Origin: Tetracentron sinense
Taxonomy: Eukaryota > Streptophyta > Magnoliopsida > Trochodendrales > Trochodendraceae
Assembly (NCBI GenBank): GCA_015143295.1
Contig: JABCRI010000925.1
Span: 1 to 64,000 of the forward strand
Reading direction: 5' to 3'
DNA length: 64,000 nucleotides
The notes under the pieces are model-generated. The model searched no databases and was not told the DNA's origin. It worked only from the letters and a program-made list of their open reading frames with translations. Shown here piece after piece: positions 22,902 to 34,037 of the stretch. Position 1 is the first letter of the stretch. Each line of letters starts with the position of its first letter. The translations under genes and the position numbers were made by a program.

Positions 22902-23165
22902 TATTACAAACTGGAATGTGTTGAACTTGCTGAACATTTTCATTACCTTCAAGAAATCTGTACATACTGATTTTTATATACAAATAGGGATATCTGACTC
23001 AATAGAAATAGCTATCCAATTAACTACCTGTCTAACTACCTGTCTAACTAATTACTGAAACTAACCAACTAATCTGAAACTAACCAATTAACTAATGATG
23101 TCTCACTTATGTACATAGAGAACAGAGTAACTGAGTAACCATAAGATCATAAGAAGCTTCTAATA
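22902..23165 (-). repeat. 5' LTR of the young copia element
   Basis: 264-bp partner of 17903-18166. On the element strand a TATA-like gtatataaaaa (about plus 22972-22983) lies two thirds of the way in and is the probable promoter, giving a short R-U5. Its end adjoins the primer-binding site. Confidence 0.95.
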
Positions 23166-23170
23166 CTGTA

Positions 23171-23871
23171 GTTTTCAAGTCTCCTCCAAGTGTCCTGCAA
23201 TTATTGGTGATTTGTTTGTCTTTTGGTGCTTTTCCACGCATTACGTACGGCTAATATTCCTATGTCGTCTCAACGCATCTCGGAACATGCAAGAGTCATT
23301 GCAAGGGTCAATCATCAGTCAAATCCTCTCTGCTTAGGGAGGAAGAAACCTATGAAGCATTCTATTCCGATAAGAAAAAGACTTTGGGATATTCTATGCT
23401 TCGTGCTGGCCAGTAACCACTTACAACGCGCCACATATGCCTGCACAAAGTGCAGCTCGAATCCATTTTAATGACACGTGTTTCACTTTCGATTTTATTT
23501 TACTGTGGTTAAGATTCACTTAACCTACCATAAGTATTAAAAAACAATTACCTAAAATTCATGCAATTGAGTTGGATGTATGCGATCGAGACTCTATCAA
23601 ATCACAGCCAATTGAGATTGCACTGGGGAGACTTCAATCACACCCAAAGGGCTCCTTTTAACCAATATTAAGTGTGGATAAGATTCACTAATCCTTGGTG
23701 TTTAATAATCTAACTTAGTTTTATTTTTACGAAAAAAAATAAACTTGTTTAATTTTGAGGGCTAATTTATTTATTTTAAACCAAATTAAATATTTTTTAT
23801 AAAAAAACTAAGGTTATATTGTTCAACCCCAATGATTAGTGGATTTTAACCACCAATAATAAAGATTAAAA
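23171..23871. other. Intergenic flank with fold-back MITE debris
   Basis: The first ~300 bp continue the copia target. An 82-codon frame at 23223-23471 has no recognisable domain. From about 23470 to 23870 there are fragments of two families: 'ggttaagattcac' inverted halves (23500-23525, and 23640-23860 with an AT-rich centre) and an 'atcacagccaattg' phrase at 23603-23616. Confidence 0.4.
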
Positions 23872-24627
23872 TAGGGTTGTCAAAAGGCCACCAAGGTAAG
23901 GCCTATGTCTTACTAGACTTGGCCTTAGCCCTTGGAGAGCCAGAATTGGTTAAACCCAAGCCCTACCGTTAAGAATCAAGTGAGGGTCGAGCTAGGGCCG
24001 AAAGAATAAAAAATATTATATCATGTTTTAGTATTTTTTTTTTCTATGTTGATTATCAACCTAATATACAACCCTCCTTTATTCGTACTGGGGAAAACAA
24101 TACAATTCAAATAGCAACACGAGGGAGTTTTAGTTCTATTAGATTGTTAGTATTAATAGACCTCAAATTGTTACCGGTACTACATTTATATTAAAACGTT
24201 ATATTAAAAAAAAAAAACCGTTACAACTGACAAGTTAAAATATTCTGAAAAAGAGATTACACTTTTAGTCTATTACACATATAAAAATTAATTCTTAATT
24301 TTTATTAGATATAAAAAAATCTTAATTTTTATTAGTTATAAAAAAAAAGCTTTACAAGTTAATATGTGAGAAAGATTCTAGAAAGATACTACACTATAAT
24401 GTTAATATGTTATATACATATGCAATAAGGCTTAACCCCTTAGGTTATTATAAGTCTTAATTAAACTTGAGAGCTGACCGGGTCGTGTGCTTACCAAATC
24501 CAGCCCTTAAGTAAGAGGGTCTTCCCGAAGTGAGCCCATTATTAAGGAAAATCGAGTCCGTTATTTTACAGGTTTTGAAGGGTCGGGTAAGGCTGATCCC
24601 TCATCAAAGGGCTAGATTGACAACCTA
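23872..24627. mobile_element. Non-autonomous hAT-like element (TAGGGTTGTCAA ends)
   Basis: Ends tagggttgtcaaaa and the complement of taggttgtcaatc form inverted repeats. The direct repeat attaaaa lies outside both (23865-23871, 24628-24634). Subterminal phrases (gccttagccctt, aagggtcgggtaagg) match those of 11072-17538 and 55172-56040. At 756 bp it has no coding capacity. Confidence 0.75.
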
Positions 24628-24713
24628 ATTAAAAGGGACACGTGTTGACCTGTAGGTGTGATTGAACTCTCTCTAGTTCAATCAAAATATGTTGTGATAT
24701 GTTGTGGGTCGTT

Positions 24714-25065
24714 CCATGGTATGCTTGTCGCCACAAACAATGTTAGTTGGTAACTGTGGTAAGGTTTTTTTTTTTTTTTTTTTTTTAGGGTAACGGAGGG
24801 TGTCTCAAACCATTCAAGGCAAGGACTAGTCCCCCATGGTATGCTTGTCGCCACAGACAGTGTAAGTTGGTAACTGTGGTAAGGTTTTTTTTTTTTTTTT
24901 TTTAGGGTAATGGAGGGTGTCTCAAACCATTCGAGGCAAGGACTAGTCCCCCATGGTATGCTTGTGGCCACAGACAATGTTAGTTGGTTATTGCGGTAAG
25001 GTTTTTTTTTCAAGGGTAATGGAGGGTATCTCAAACCATTCGAGGTAAGGACTAGCCCCTATTGG
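24714..25065 (-). repeat. Three tandem ~120-bp units with SINE-like poly-A tails
   Basis: Three copies begin with ccatggtatgcttgt at 24714, 24834 and 24951. Each contains a 9-22-nt T-run. On the minus strand each unit reads 'actagtccttgcctcgaatgg ... gacaccctccattaccct' followed by poly-A, resembling the 3' end of Au-type SINEs. The sequence after the A-run (ccttaccacag ...) is also repeated, so whole units were duplicated after insertion. Confidence 0.65.
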
Positions 25066-25402
25066 ATGTCTGTACCGACCCACTCAAAATTTTTGTTATA
25101 GACACCGAGACAAGTTGATGAGTGAAAGTTAAACACATAATCATAAGAGCAAACCCGGAATGTTAGCCAACTACACCAAGCCCCTATGCGTGAGTGGATG
25201 TGTGACGACACTCTAAAGATTAATAATCTTCAGATCCTTTTGGAATTTCTCCTTTGAGAATTTTGATTGCCACGGGAAGGGACAGACGCCTACTAGGGTG
25301 TATTGTATTCAATTCAGAGTTGAGTCGAGTTCAATTAAGTCTTGAATTTCGGCTCGAACAGAAAAGATCTCCGCTAGAGCTTGATACACTATTACTATAA
25401 GC

Positions 25403-25590
25403 TAGGAAGCACGGGTACGGCGATACTTAGATACGGCGATACGATACGATACGGGTACGGTAATAAGGCAAAAATTATGGAAAACAGTTAAGTTTTACCT
25501 TAGAATACCGTATCCAATACGTATCTGATACGGTGATACAGATACGGCGATATGAGTACGTTTCCATTTTCAAAGTATTGGTGCTTCCTA
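25403..25590. mobile_element. MITE with TAGGAAGCAC ends
   Basis: 188 bp bounded by taggaagcacggg and the complement of taggaagcaccaa. The direct repeat actataag lies at 25394-25401 and 25591-25598. The interior is rich in 'gatacggcgatac' phrases in both orientations. It is inserted in a more decayed element (about 25298-25790) whose left end resembles the 10174-10490 family. Confidence 0.75.
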
Positions 25591-26305
25591 ACTATAAGTA
25601 AAAATTTTATTATTAATCTATGTTTTAATAATCTTGTCAATCTGAGTCAAGCTGAGTTTTTTTTTCTAGAGCCAAGCCAAGTTCAAGTCGAACAATCTCA
25701 AGGCTTATCTCGAGTTTGACTTATTTCTGGTTTCAAGCTCAAATAAAAATTGGTTCTATTGAGCAAATAAACTCAGTTTGAAACCTTCCCGAAGATATGG
25801 GAGTGACTTAATTAACGTCTTTAGTCACTAGCAAGCCAAGCCAAGTTGATGGGCCAGCTAAGCTTGAATATCCCTTGGGAGAGATCCGTGTCCCGTGAAT
25901 AACACCACCTCCATGGCTTCAATTGTACTCGGGAGAGTTCAATTGCACTCACAAACCCCTTTTAATTATTTTTTTCTCGTAAAAACCTATATATTGTTTT
26001 ACTTTAAGGGGAAATGAATCATAACCACGCTTATTAGGAGTTAAAATAGACAAATTTTACCCCGGAGATTAGCGTAAAATGCGTGCCTTTCTTTACCTCG
26101 TTTATAAATCTCTCTCTCTTTTATAAAAGAACTGTTCGCTTCATTTTTGCACCAAAGGTCTACGGTTGTTACTTTACTAAGTAGCTATAGACTTTGCCAG
26201 CATAAAAACAAAAAAGTATTGAACCAAAAAAAATAAAAACAAAAAAGTAGCTATAGACTTTATGGAGCCTTGGGGTTTCCGGGCGGAATTGTTTTTTAGT
26301 AGGCT

Positions 26306-26662
26306 CAGGATTCTCTCAAGTTCAACTTGAGAGAATCTCTCAAGTTGAAACCCCTAGAGGTCGCCACGTGTCTCCTTTGTCACCCCTTAACCATGTTAAG
26401 GTTCACCCACCCCTAGGGTTCACTCACCCATCCTTGGTTTTTTTTTATATTAATTATTATTTTTTAAATTAAAAAAATATTTTTAATATTAAAAAGCTCT
26501 AAAAACAGTTTTTTTAATTAAAAATAATAATAATTAATATATAAAAAAAAAAACCAAAGATGGGTGAGTAAACCCTAGGAGTGGGTGAACCTTACCCATG
26601 GTTAAGTGGTGTCAAAGGAGACACATGACGACTTCTAGGGGTTTCAACTTGAGAGAATCCTG
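26306..26662. mobile_element. Fold-back MITE, type copy of the 'ggttaagattcac' family
   Basis: Arms of roughly 150 bp are inverted copies: caggattctctcaagtt ... cccctagaggtcgccacgtg on the left, and its near-complement on the right (ctaggggtttcaacttgag ... atcctg). They surround an AT-rich centre that is itself palindromic. The left arm carries a short extra inverted duplication (26320-26345). Both arms hold a CACGTGTC-like box next to 'ggttaag(g/a)ttcaccca'. No protein is encoded and no clear target-site duplication is visible. Confidence 0.75.
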
Positions 26663-26726
26663 GGCCTTGTTACTAACGAGTTTTTCATCGTCATAAAATT
26701 TGTTAGTGAAATAGTTAAACGTACTA

Positions 26727-26841
26727 TGAAATCCATTTTCAACCTAAGGCACCACCTCATTAGAGGATGTCCCCTCTTAAATACTCACCACACCAATGAA
26801 ATGGTGCCTTAGGTTTGAAAATAGATTTCATGAGTACGCCT
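26727..26841. repeat. Short inverted repeat (hairpin)
   Basis: The phrase atgaaatccattttcaacc and the following gcaccac recur as the complement 80 bp later (gtgccttaggtttgaaaat ... gatttcatg), giving arms of about 35-40 bp. The same hairpin is present at 62829-62941 in R1 copy c. Confidence 0.65.
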
Positions 26842-27729
26842 ATCATTACTCAATTTGTTAATGTTGTATTCGAAAAAAGGTTTTTTTAAAAGAAAAAGTG
26901 CAAAAACATAGGCAAGTCTTTATTAGTTCTTACCCATTTTATTAATATCCACTTATTGTGGTTAAGATTCACCCATCCTAAGATTCATCCACCTATCCTT
27001 AATTTTTTTTTAAATGTAACCGTAGTTAAAAGAAAATTAAAATATTTTTAATAAAGAGAGTAGGCCATCATTTTCTCGAGGAAAAAAGGCTTTTCTAAAT
27101 AACCCTTTGTTCATCAAAATATAAAGATGACTGTCATCCCATTCACAAATGTCAATAGAAAGCTCTCTTTCACCGCATAATAGCGGAGTTCCACTTTTTA
27201 CTTATGACAATGACAATCTGGTAATTATGGGGATAAAGTCTTTTGCAATATTGCCTGAGTCTTTCTCTATAATTATTAGGAACCAAATCCTCTTAGATGA
27301 TACTCGGATTTGACAAATCCTAATTTTATTAATCTCAGTTAAAATTTACTTACTTCTAAGATTAATGTTTTTTTAATAATTTTTTAAAAAAACCAAGGAT
27401 AGTTGGATGAACTAAAGGAATGCATGAATCTTAACCCCAATTAAGGAGTGTCAAAAAGGACATGTGATCCATAGCATAACCGGACTTCCCCACGTTCAGT
27501 TACAACTGGAGACCCACTCACATAGCTCCTTTTCACCATTTCAACCTTAGTTGAGGAAATTTAACTCCCATGATTACATTTTTTAATATTTTTTTTCTTC
27601 TAAAAATCAAGGTTACATGTTGAACTTTAAGGATTAGTGAATCTCCAACGCATCTCTAAATTTCCAAATTTAAAGACACATCTTTAAAAACTCATTCTAA
27701 CGCATCTCCAAATTTGGAGACCCATCTCC

Positions 27730-28570
27730 TATTGGAGATATTGCTAAAAATTACAGTATTTTATAATTGATATATGCAAATTACAGAATACTAAAAACAA
27801 CTACAAAACATAAAATCAATTATTATAGAACAGAAAATTAAAAGACAGTGCACTTTACTGACTGAGGCTTGAATTTGATTCAATATCTTTAAGACAATAT
27901 TGCCCCGCATAGGTGTTCACGGCCTACAACAACTTGTCTCCCAAGATACAATAGTCTCGTTCTGGGTACTACCACTAGAAACCCTAGAACACAACGAACC
28001 AGTGATGAATAAGTACTCTCTCTTGACTGATATACAGATGACAGAATGCAGAAGAATTTGGAAGACTAGGGAGCAGAGGATTTGATTTTCATACTCCAGA
28101 AAATGCAGCAAAAAAGCCTTAAATAATAGGCTAAGGAGACTGTCCAGAATGGTCATGTCTCTTGGGTTTCAGTTTAAATCCAACAGATATGACTGTTGGA
28201 TTAAAAAGCTGTTGGGTATAACTGTATAAGTTGAATGAGCTTTGGCCCAGCAAAAAATAAATATAGGGGCCAAGCTTTAAGGCTCACAAGAACCAAGCCA
28301 AGCCAAGCCAGCCGGTTGGACCAGACCGGACCCGACACGGGCCGGGTTGGGGCGGGGCGGCGGCGCGCGCGTGTGAGGTTGGTTCCACCTTGGAGCATGG
28401 GCTCACTCATTCGCAAAATTTAGGTGCCCCAATGGCCCACCCTTTACTCCAAGGTAATGGTATATAAACCATACTAAAGTTTCAATAGTTTTCTGATATG
28501 GGACTATTATTCTATACCATTCTTCAACTTACAACACATGTTCAAGTGGCCCACTTTCATTAATTTCTCA
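27730..28570 (-). repeat. 3' LTR of the older copia element
   Basis: It aligns over its length with 32286-33100, including the 'ttgccccgca(c/t)aggtg' block, the 'gatatgactgttgga' block and the terminal 'caacacatgttcaagtg ... taatttctca'. It has an extra GC-rich stretch (about 28315-28370) compared with the other LTR. On the element strand it starts TGAGAAATT. Confidence 0.8.
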
Positions 28571-31349
28571 TTAACATCCATTTGATGTATCTCTAATTTG
28601 TTAATAGCAGCAATAGCTATTAACATACGGATGAATGTTATCATTGTAACTGATGAATAAGTATCGAAATAATCGATACCTTCCTTTTGCTTATAGCCCT
28701 TTACTACAAGTCTAGCTTTGTATTTGTCAATCGTTCCATCAGCTTTTATCTTCTTCTTGAATATCCATTTACATCCTAATGGTTTATTCCCTGGAGGAAG
28801 ATCCACCAGTTCCCAAGTATGATTTTGCATAATAGACTCGATTTCACTATTTATAGTCTCTTTTCAAGATGGTGCTTCTGGAGAAGACATGACTTCTTTA
28901 AAGCTTTGAGGCTCATTTTCCAACAAATAAGTTAGAAAATCAAGACCGAAAGATGTAGTAGTTTTTGCTCTTTTACTACACCTTGGTTCATCTTCATCCT
29001 CCTTATCTATAGACTCTTGGTCTACATTTTCTTGATGATCACTATTAATAGTGTCATGTATCATTTTGGTAGGATTATGTTCTTGTACAACCTTGCAAGG
29101 AAATGTAGTTTCAAAGAAAGATGTATTCCTTGATTCCATGATCGTATTGACATGTATATCAGGAATATTTGACTTGTGTACGAGAAACCGATATGCACTA
29201 CTATTGTGAGCATATCCAATGAAGATGCAATCCACTGTCTTTGGTCCTATCTTAACCTTCTTAGGAGTAGGAACTACTACCTTTGCTAGACACTCCTACA
29301 CTTTTAAGTATTTGTAGGAAGGATTTCGACCATTCCACAACTCATAAGGTGTCTTGTCTAACTTCTTGTGGGGTAGTTTGTTAAGAATATAATTAACAGA
29401 TAATATTGCTTCCCCTCACAAGTTCTGAGGCAAACTTAAACTTATTAATAATGCATTAATCATTTCCTTTAGAGTTTGGTTTTTGCGTCAGCAATACCGT
29501 TCTGTTCAGGTAAGTAAGGAGCGGTTGTTTGATGAATTATGTCATGTTCTTTACAGAATTTATCAAATGGTGACACATATTCATCTCCTCTATCGTTTCT
29601 TAGCATCTTATTCTTTTGGTTAAGTTGATTTTCAACTTCACTTTTATAAAGTTTGAACATGTCGAAAGCCTCATCTTTGCTACTTAGCAAATAGATATGA
29701 CAGTACCTTGTGCAATCATCAATGAAGGTGATGAAATATTTTTTCCCACCTCTTGTTTATACAAATTTTAAATCACAGATATCACTGTGAATCAACCATA
29801 AAAGTTCAGTACTTCTTTCAATTGAGTGAAAAGAAGTTCTGGATAATTTGGATTCCACACAAATTTCACATTTATTATTTGAATCAAATTTAATTTTTGG
29901 AATTAAATCTGAATTAACAAGTCTACGTAATGAATCAGAATTTACATATCCTAGTCTAGCATGCCATAAATCAAATGACTCAAGCATATAAACAGAAGAA
30001 TTAATTTTATTATTATTGTTATTGCCTGAAGGCATCACAATCATTACATTTAATTTGAATAAACCTTCACAGAGATAACCTCTACCAACGTACATATTAT
30101 TTTTAGTCAGAACAAATTTGTTTGATTCAAAAACTAACTTAAAACCATTCTTACTAAGAAGTGTTCCTGAAACAAGGTTCTTCCTAATGTCTAGTACATG
30201 CAGGACACCATTTAAAATAAGTTCTTTTCCAGAAGTCATCTTCAAAACAACTTTCCCGGATCTTTGAATAGTAGAAGTAGATGAATTTTCCAAGTAGAGT
30301 TTTTCTACTTTAGTAACTCTATGATAGTTACTGAATGCACTCTTATTTGAACAGATATATCGAGTTGCTCCAGTATCTACCCACCATTGTCTGGGATTTA
30401 GCACCATATTTACCTCTGAAATAACTGATGACATGTGCATATCTGAAACATCATAAGTGATGTTTTCTACTTCAGTAATGTGAGCCTGAGTTGATCCCTT
30501 ATTGGATTTCCCTTGGAAGTTCCGATTTCTGCAGTTCTTAGCTACATGCCCTGGTCTGTTACAAATGTAGCAAAGACATTTGAACCTTTTCTGTTGCTTG
30601 CCTTTTTACTTCTGACTTGGACCTGCTTCAGAATGGTTCTTCTTCTTGGACTTGTGTTTCACCACATTGGCCTTTGATTCAAGAACTTGTTTTCCAGCCT
30701 TCCTTTCAGATACTCTATTATCTTCCTCAATTCTGATTCGGATAATTAAGTCATCTACCCTCATTTTCTTTTGCTTGTGCTTAAGGTAATTTTTGAAGTC
30801 CTTCAAAGATAGAGACAACTTCTCTATTACAGCAGCAACTTGAAATGATTCACTTATCATCATTCCTTCTGCATGGATCTCATGAATGATCAATTGGAGG
30901 TCTTAGACTTAACTTATCACAGTTCTTGAATCAGCCATTTTGAAATCAAGAAATCTGCCAACCGCGAATTCTTTCATCCCGACATCTTCGGTCTTGTATT
31001 TCTTGTCCAATGACTCCCATAATTCTTTAGCGGTCTTAATTAGACTATATACATTATATAATGCATTGCCCAAGCCATTCAAGATGTAGTTCTTGCACAA
31101 GAAATCAGCATATTTCCATGCTTCAATTACAGCAACTGTCATCCGGTTTGATTCACTCTCTTTCAGGCTAGGGGCATCCTCTTGCAAGAATCTTGCCAAA
31201 TCCAAGGTAGTCAGATAGAACAACATCTTTTGTTGCCATCTCTTGAAGTCCGTCCCATTAAATTTCTCAGATTTTTCACCATGAGCAATGGGGATACTTG
31301 GCACTTGTGCCACAACTGAGGTAGGAACAATAGTCTTTTCGGTAGTCAT
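28571..31349 (-). pseudogene. Gag-pol remnants of the older copia element
   Basis: Six broken frames, in element order. 30909-31349 is gag (FNGTDFKRWQQKMLFYLTTLDL). 30606-30893 is the gag tail. A zinc knuckle follows near 30540 (CYICNRPGHVAKNC). 29757-30440 is protease WVDTGAT plus GAG-pre-integrase LWHARLGYVNS. 29469-29690 is an integrase core with RNDRGDEY, where the usual VAERKNR catalytic segment reads IADAKTKL. 28864-29235 is the integrase C-terminal side. The RT start (WELVDLPPGNKPLGCKWIFK, YKARLVVKGY) then runs to QMDV, where it meets the LTR at 28570. Stops and frameshifts separate the pieces. It resembles Tnt1-type copia polyproteins; no function is expected. Confidence 0.85.
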
Positions 31350-31439
31350 GTATGTTTTGATAACTGTAAAACAATAATATAAAATAAGATTCTAGACTTT
31401 TAATTAATCATAGAAATGAAGATTACTAGTGCAGTAATC

Positions 31440-32270
31440 TAACTTCACAATGAAGATTTTATCAATGTAGAATTCTAAATTTCAGATTACAGAAATGCAG
31501 AAATTCAAAATCAGAATTCCAATTCCAGAAGTTAAAAACAGAATTAAAAATTGAAGCAATCTAAATACAGAATTTACTATTGCAGATTTTGAACATGCAG
31601 ATTGCAGAATTTAAAATGCAGATTTTATGAATTACAGATTTCAAATATCAGAAAATGAAATATCAGATTTTAATTTCAGATTTTAAAATTTGCAGATTCA
31701 GTGTAGATATTAACGATGCAGAATTTTGTGCAGAAAATTATAATTGCAGAATTTTAATTGCAGAAATATAAAACATATTTTTAAGAGGCATAATCTAACA
31801 TTGCAGAATTCTGTTAAGTGCAGAATGCAGAATTCGCAAATTGTAGAATTTTAACAATGTAGTGCAAAATTTGAATTTTAAAGTGCAGATTTTAAATTGC
31901 AGTATTTCAGAATCCAGAATTAAAAGTGCAGATTTCGGAATTTGAAATAGCAATATACAAAATTCTAAATTGAAATTGCAGTTTTTAAAGTGTGCAGAAT
32001 TCTGTACAGATTCTAAAACTCCAGAATTAACAAGTGCAGAATCTAAAACTGAATTGCGGAATTTAAAGTACAGAATCTGAAATTCCAAAATATGAATTTC
32101 AGTATTCTAAATGCAGAATTTAATTTTACATAATTCAAATTTCAGATTCAGAAGTACAGTATGTCAAATTGCAGAATTTGAAACTGTAATTACAGAAATT
32201 GGAATACAGAATTTCAGCAGACAGTACAGAATATTGTAATTTGCAACAATAAAAATAATATACAACATCA
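31440..32270 (-). repeat. Low-complexity leader rich in CAGAATT/CAGATTT words
   Basis: Between the gag start and the 5' LTR lies about 0.8 kb made almost entirely of variants of 'tgcagaatt(t)', 'cagattt' and 'cagaaat', dozens of times with irregular spacing. It occupies the untranslated leader position of the element, where primer-binding and packaging signals would be. I could not find the usual TGGTATCAGAGC primer-binding site next to the 5' LTR. Confidence 0.75.
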
Positions 32271-32285
32271 ATATTGTCTTAAGAT

Positions 32286-33100
32286 TGTTGGAGATATTGC
32301 TAAAAATTACTGTATGTTATAATTGATATATGCAAATTACAGAATACTATAAACAACTACAGAATATAAAATTAATGATTGTAGAACAGAAAATTAAAAG
32401 GCAGTACACTTTACTGACTGAGGCTTGAATTTGATTCAATGTCTTTAAGATAATATTGCCCCGCACAGGTGGTCACGGCCTACAGCAACTTGTCTCCCAA
32501 GATACCACAGTCTCGTTCTGGGTACTACCACTAGAAACCCCAGAACACAGTGAACCAGTGATGAATATGTACTCTCTCTTGACTGATATGCAGATGACAG
32601 AATGCAGACGAATTTGGAAGAGTAGGGAGCAGAGGATTTGATTTTCGTACTCCAAAAAATGCAGCAGAAAAACCTTAAATAATAGGCTAAGGAGAATGTC
32701 CAGAATGGTCATGTCTCTTGGGTTTCAGTTTAAATCCAACAGACATGACTGTTGGATTAAAAAACTATTGGGTATAACTCTATAAGTTGAATGGGCTTTG
32801 GCCTAGCAAAAAATAAATATAGGGGTCAGGCTTTAAGGCCCACAAGAACCAAGCCAAGCCAGCAAGCCAGCTGGTCGGACCGAGGCGACGGTGGTGTGCG
32901 CGTGAGGTTTGTTCCACCTTGGAGCATGAGCTTACTCATTCGCAAAATTTGGGTGCCCCAAGGGTTCACCCTTTACTCCAAGGTAATGGTATATAAACAT
33001 ACTAAGGTTTCAATAGTTTTCCGATGTGGGACTATTATTCTATACCATTCTTCAACTTACAACACATGTTCAAGTGACCCACTTTGAGATTAATTTCTCA
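32286..33100 (-). repeat. 5' LTR of the older copia element
   Basis: 815 bp, beginning tgttggagatattgc and ending taatttctca on the plus strand, so the element-strand ends are TGAGAAAT...TCTCCAACA. It is the partner of 27730-28570. A TATA-like 'ggtatataaaca' occurs near 32988-32999. Confidence 0.8.
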
Positions 33101-33279
33101 TTTACCACTTCATTGTTTTGGACAAGTAAATATACCATGTTAATCTCCTCATGAAGGAGAACACAAATCTACTTGGACCCACCTCAAAACCCTTGTAGGT
33201 CCCACTTATATTTTGGGTCAAAGTTTATAAAAAAACTATATTTTCCAAAATACCAAGATTGTTCCAAAACAGATTTTTC

Positions 33280-33600
33280 ATAGCATCTCCAAATCTCTAT
33301 AGTAGATCTCTAAACATAGAGATGAGAGAGAAAATTGCGATCACATTTCTATAACATTATCCACACTAAATCCATTTTTATCTTTTGTTTTTTTAATAAA
33401 CTCAACATTTTTAAATGTGATTTTTATTATTTTAAATATTTTTAATAATAAATAAATAATGATTTTGAAGATTGAACAGTGTTTTAGAGATGAAGGGTTG
33501 GAGTCAAAAGACTTTTTACTAGGGCTTAACATCTCCAAATCTGAAAAAATGTCATTGAGATTGATTTTGAAGACTTGAGATGGTCTTAACCATTAAATAA
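33280..33600. mobile_element. MITE-like, 'catctccaa' family
   Basis: It opens with agcatctccaaatctctatagtagatctc and closes with aacatctccaaatc ... gacttgagatggtc around an AT-rich interior. A related sequence in reverse lies at about 7330-7560 and another at 27640-27730. Ends are approximate. Confidence 0.4.
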
Positions 33601-33649
33601 AAAAAATAAAAAAATAAAAAAATATGATGTTCTTTACCACAGCCACAAG

Positions 33650-34037
33650 GTGCCAAAAGGGACATGTGTCAACCCGTGGAATGCGGGCCAGACCGAATCC
33701 CATTCCTTTTCAAAGCACACATCCCATTATCTTTTTTGTGACTTAAGGACTAAGGTTGCTACTTTGAAAGCACACCAAATCCCTATTTGGAGGAGCTGCA
33801 GCGAACACACCTGTGAGCGCACCCCCCCACCACAAAAAGTCATTTGTATTATTGCAAAGGGGAGTGAGTATAAACCTTACTCTCACTACAGCTCCACCAT
33901 CTTCATCTCTCTCTGTGATAATGTCATCAGTCTATTCAGACTCTTCACGTCTCTCTGATCGAATGGGCTGCTTAGCATTCAAGCCGGCCGGGAGCTCCAG
34001 CAACGGACACATGCGGCCTGCAACACCAGAACCCTCA
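33650..34037 (+). pseudogene. DRP4C: DRP4C 5' fragment with promoter
   Basis: A copy of the DRP4C upstream region (33650-33915) and about the first 40 codons from the ATG at 33921 (MSSVYSDSSRLSDRMG). It ends abruptly at 'acaccagaaccctca', where unrelated LTR-type sequence begins. The GTPase domain is absent, so this is a truncated pseudogene. Its upstream sequence keeps the 'gaccgaatcccattccttttc' region shared with the inverted pseudogene (7020-7050), so those two share a more recent origin. The TATA box is altered to gtataaac. Confidence 0.8.

Larger units (their letters stand above)
17903..23165 (-). mobile_element. Ty1/copia retrotransposon, young and nearly intact
   Basis: Two 264-bp LTRs bracket a minus-strand gag-pol region. 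A perfect 5-bp target-site duplication CTGTA lies at 17898-17902 and 23166-23170. The primer-binding site matches initiator methionine tRNA. All pol domains are present in copia order (protease, integrase, RT, RNase H). I count two differences between the LTRs, so insertion was recent. One frameshift before the zinc knuckle separates gag from pol; otherwise no disabling change is visible. It is inserted in a stretch resembling an intron end (tttttacaggtcctgtag). Confidence 0.95.
26000..27730 (+). repeat. Dispersed repeat R1, copy b
   Basis: It aligns in reverse with 7430-8625 and directly with 62545-63960. It carries the fold-back element 26306-26662, which copy a lacks. It also lacks a ~116-bp block found in copies a and c (expected near 27155). 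It ends exactly where the LTR of the second copia element begins. No coding sequence is seen. Confidence 0.65.
27730..33100 (-). mobile_element. Older Ty1/copia element lacking RT core and RNase H
   Basis: Two LTRs of about 0.8 kb bracket a decayed gag-pol region on the minus strand. Domain order is copia: gag, zinc knuckle, protease, integrase, then RT. Pol stops in RT motif A (QMDV), directly against the 3' LTR, so RT motifs B-E, RNase H and the polypurine tract are gone. The LTRs differ by many substitutions and indels, so it is much older than the element at 17903-23165. The left LTR junction is also present at 63958-64000, which implies segmental duplication after insertion. Confidence 0.8.

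Noticed and set aside
23223..23471. 82-codon frame downstream of the copia element
   Set aside because: No domain similarity recognised; a splice-acceptor-like tttttacag upstream of the copia insertion hints at an old exon, but this is too weak to call a gene.
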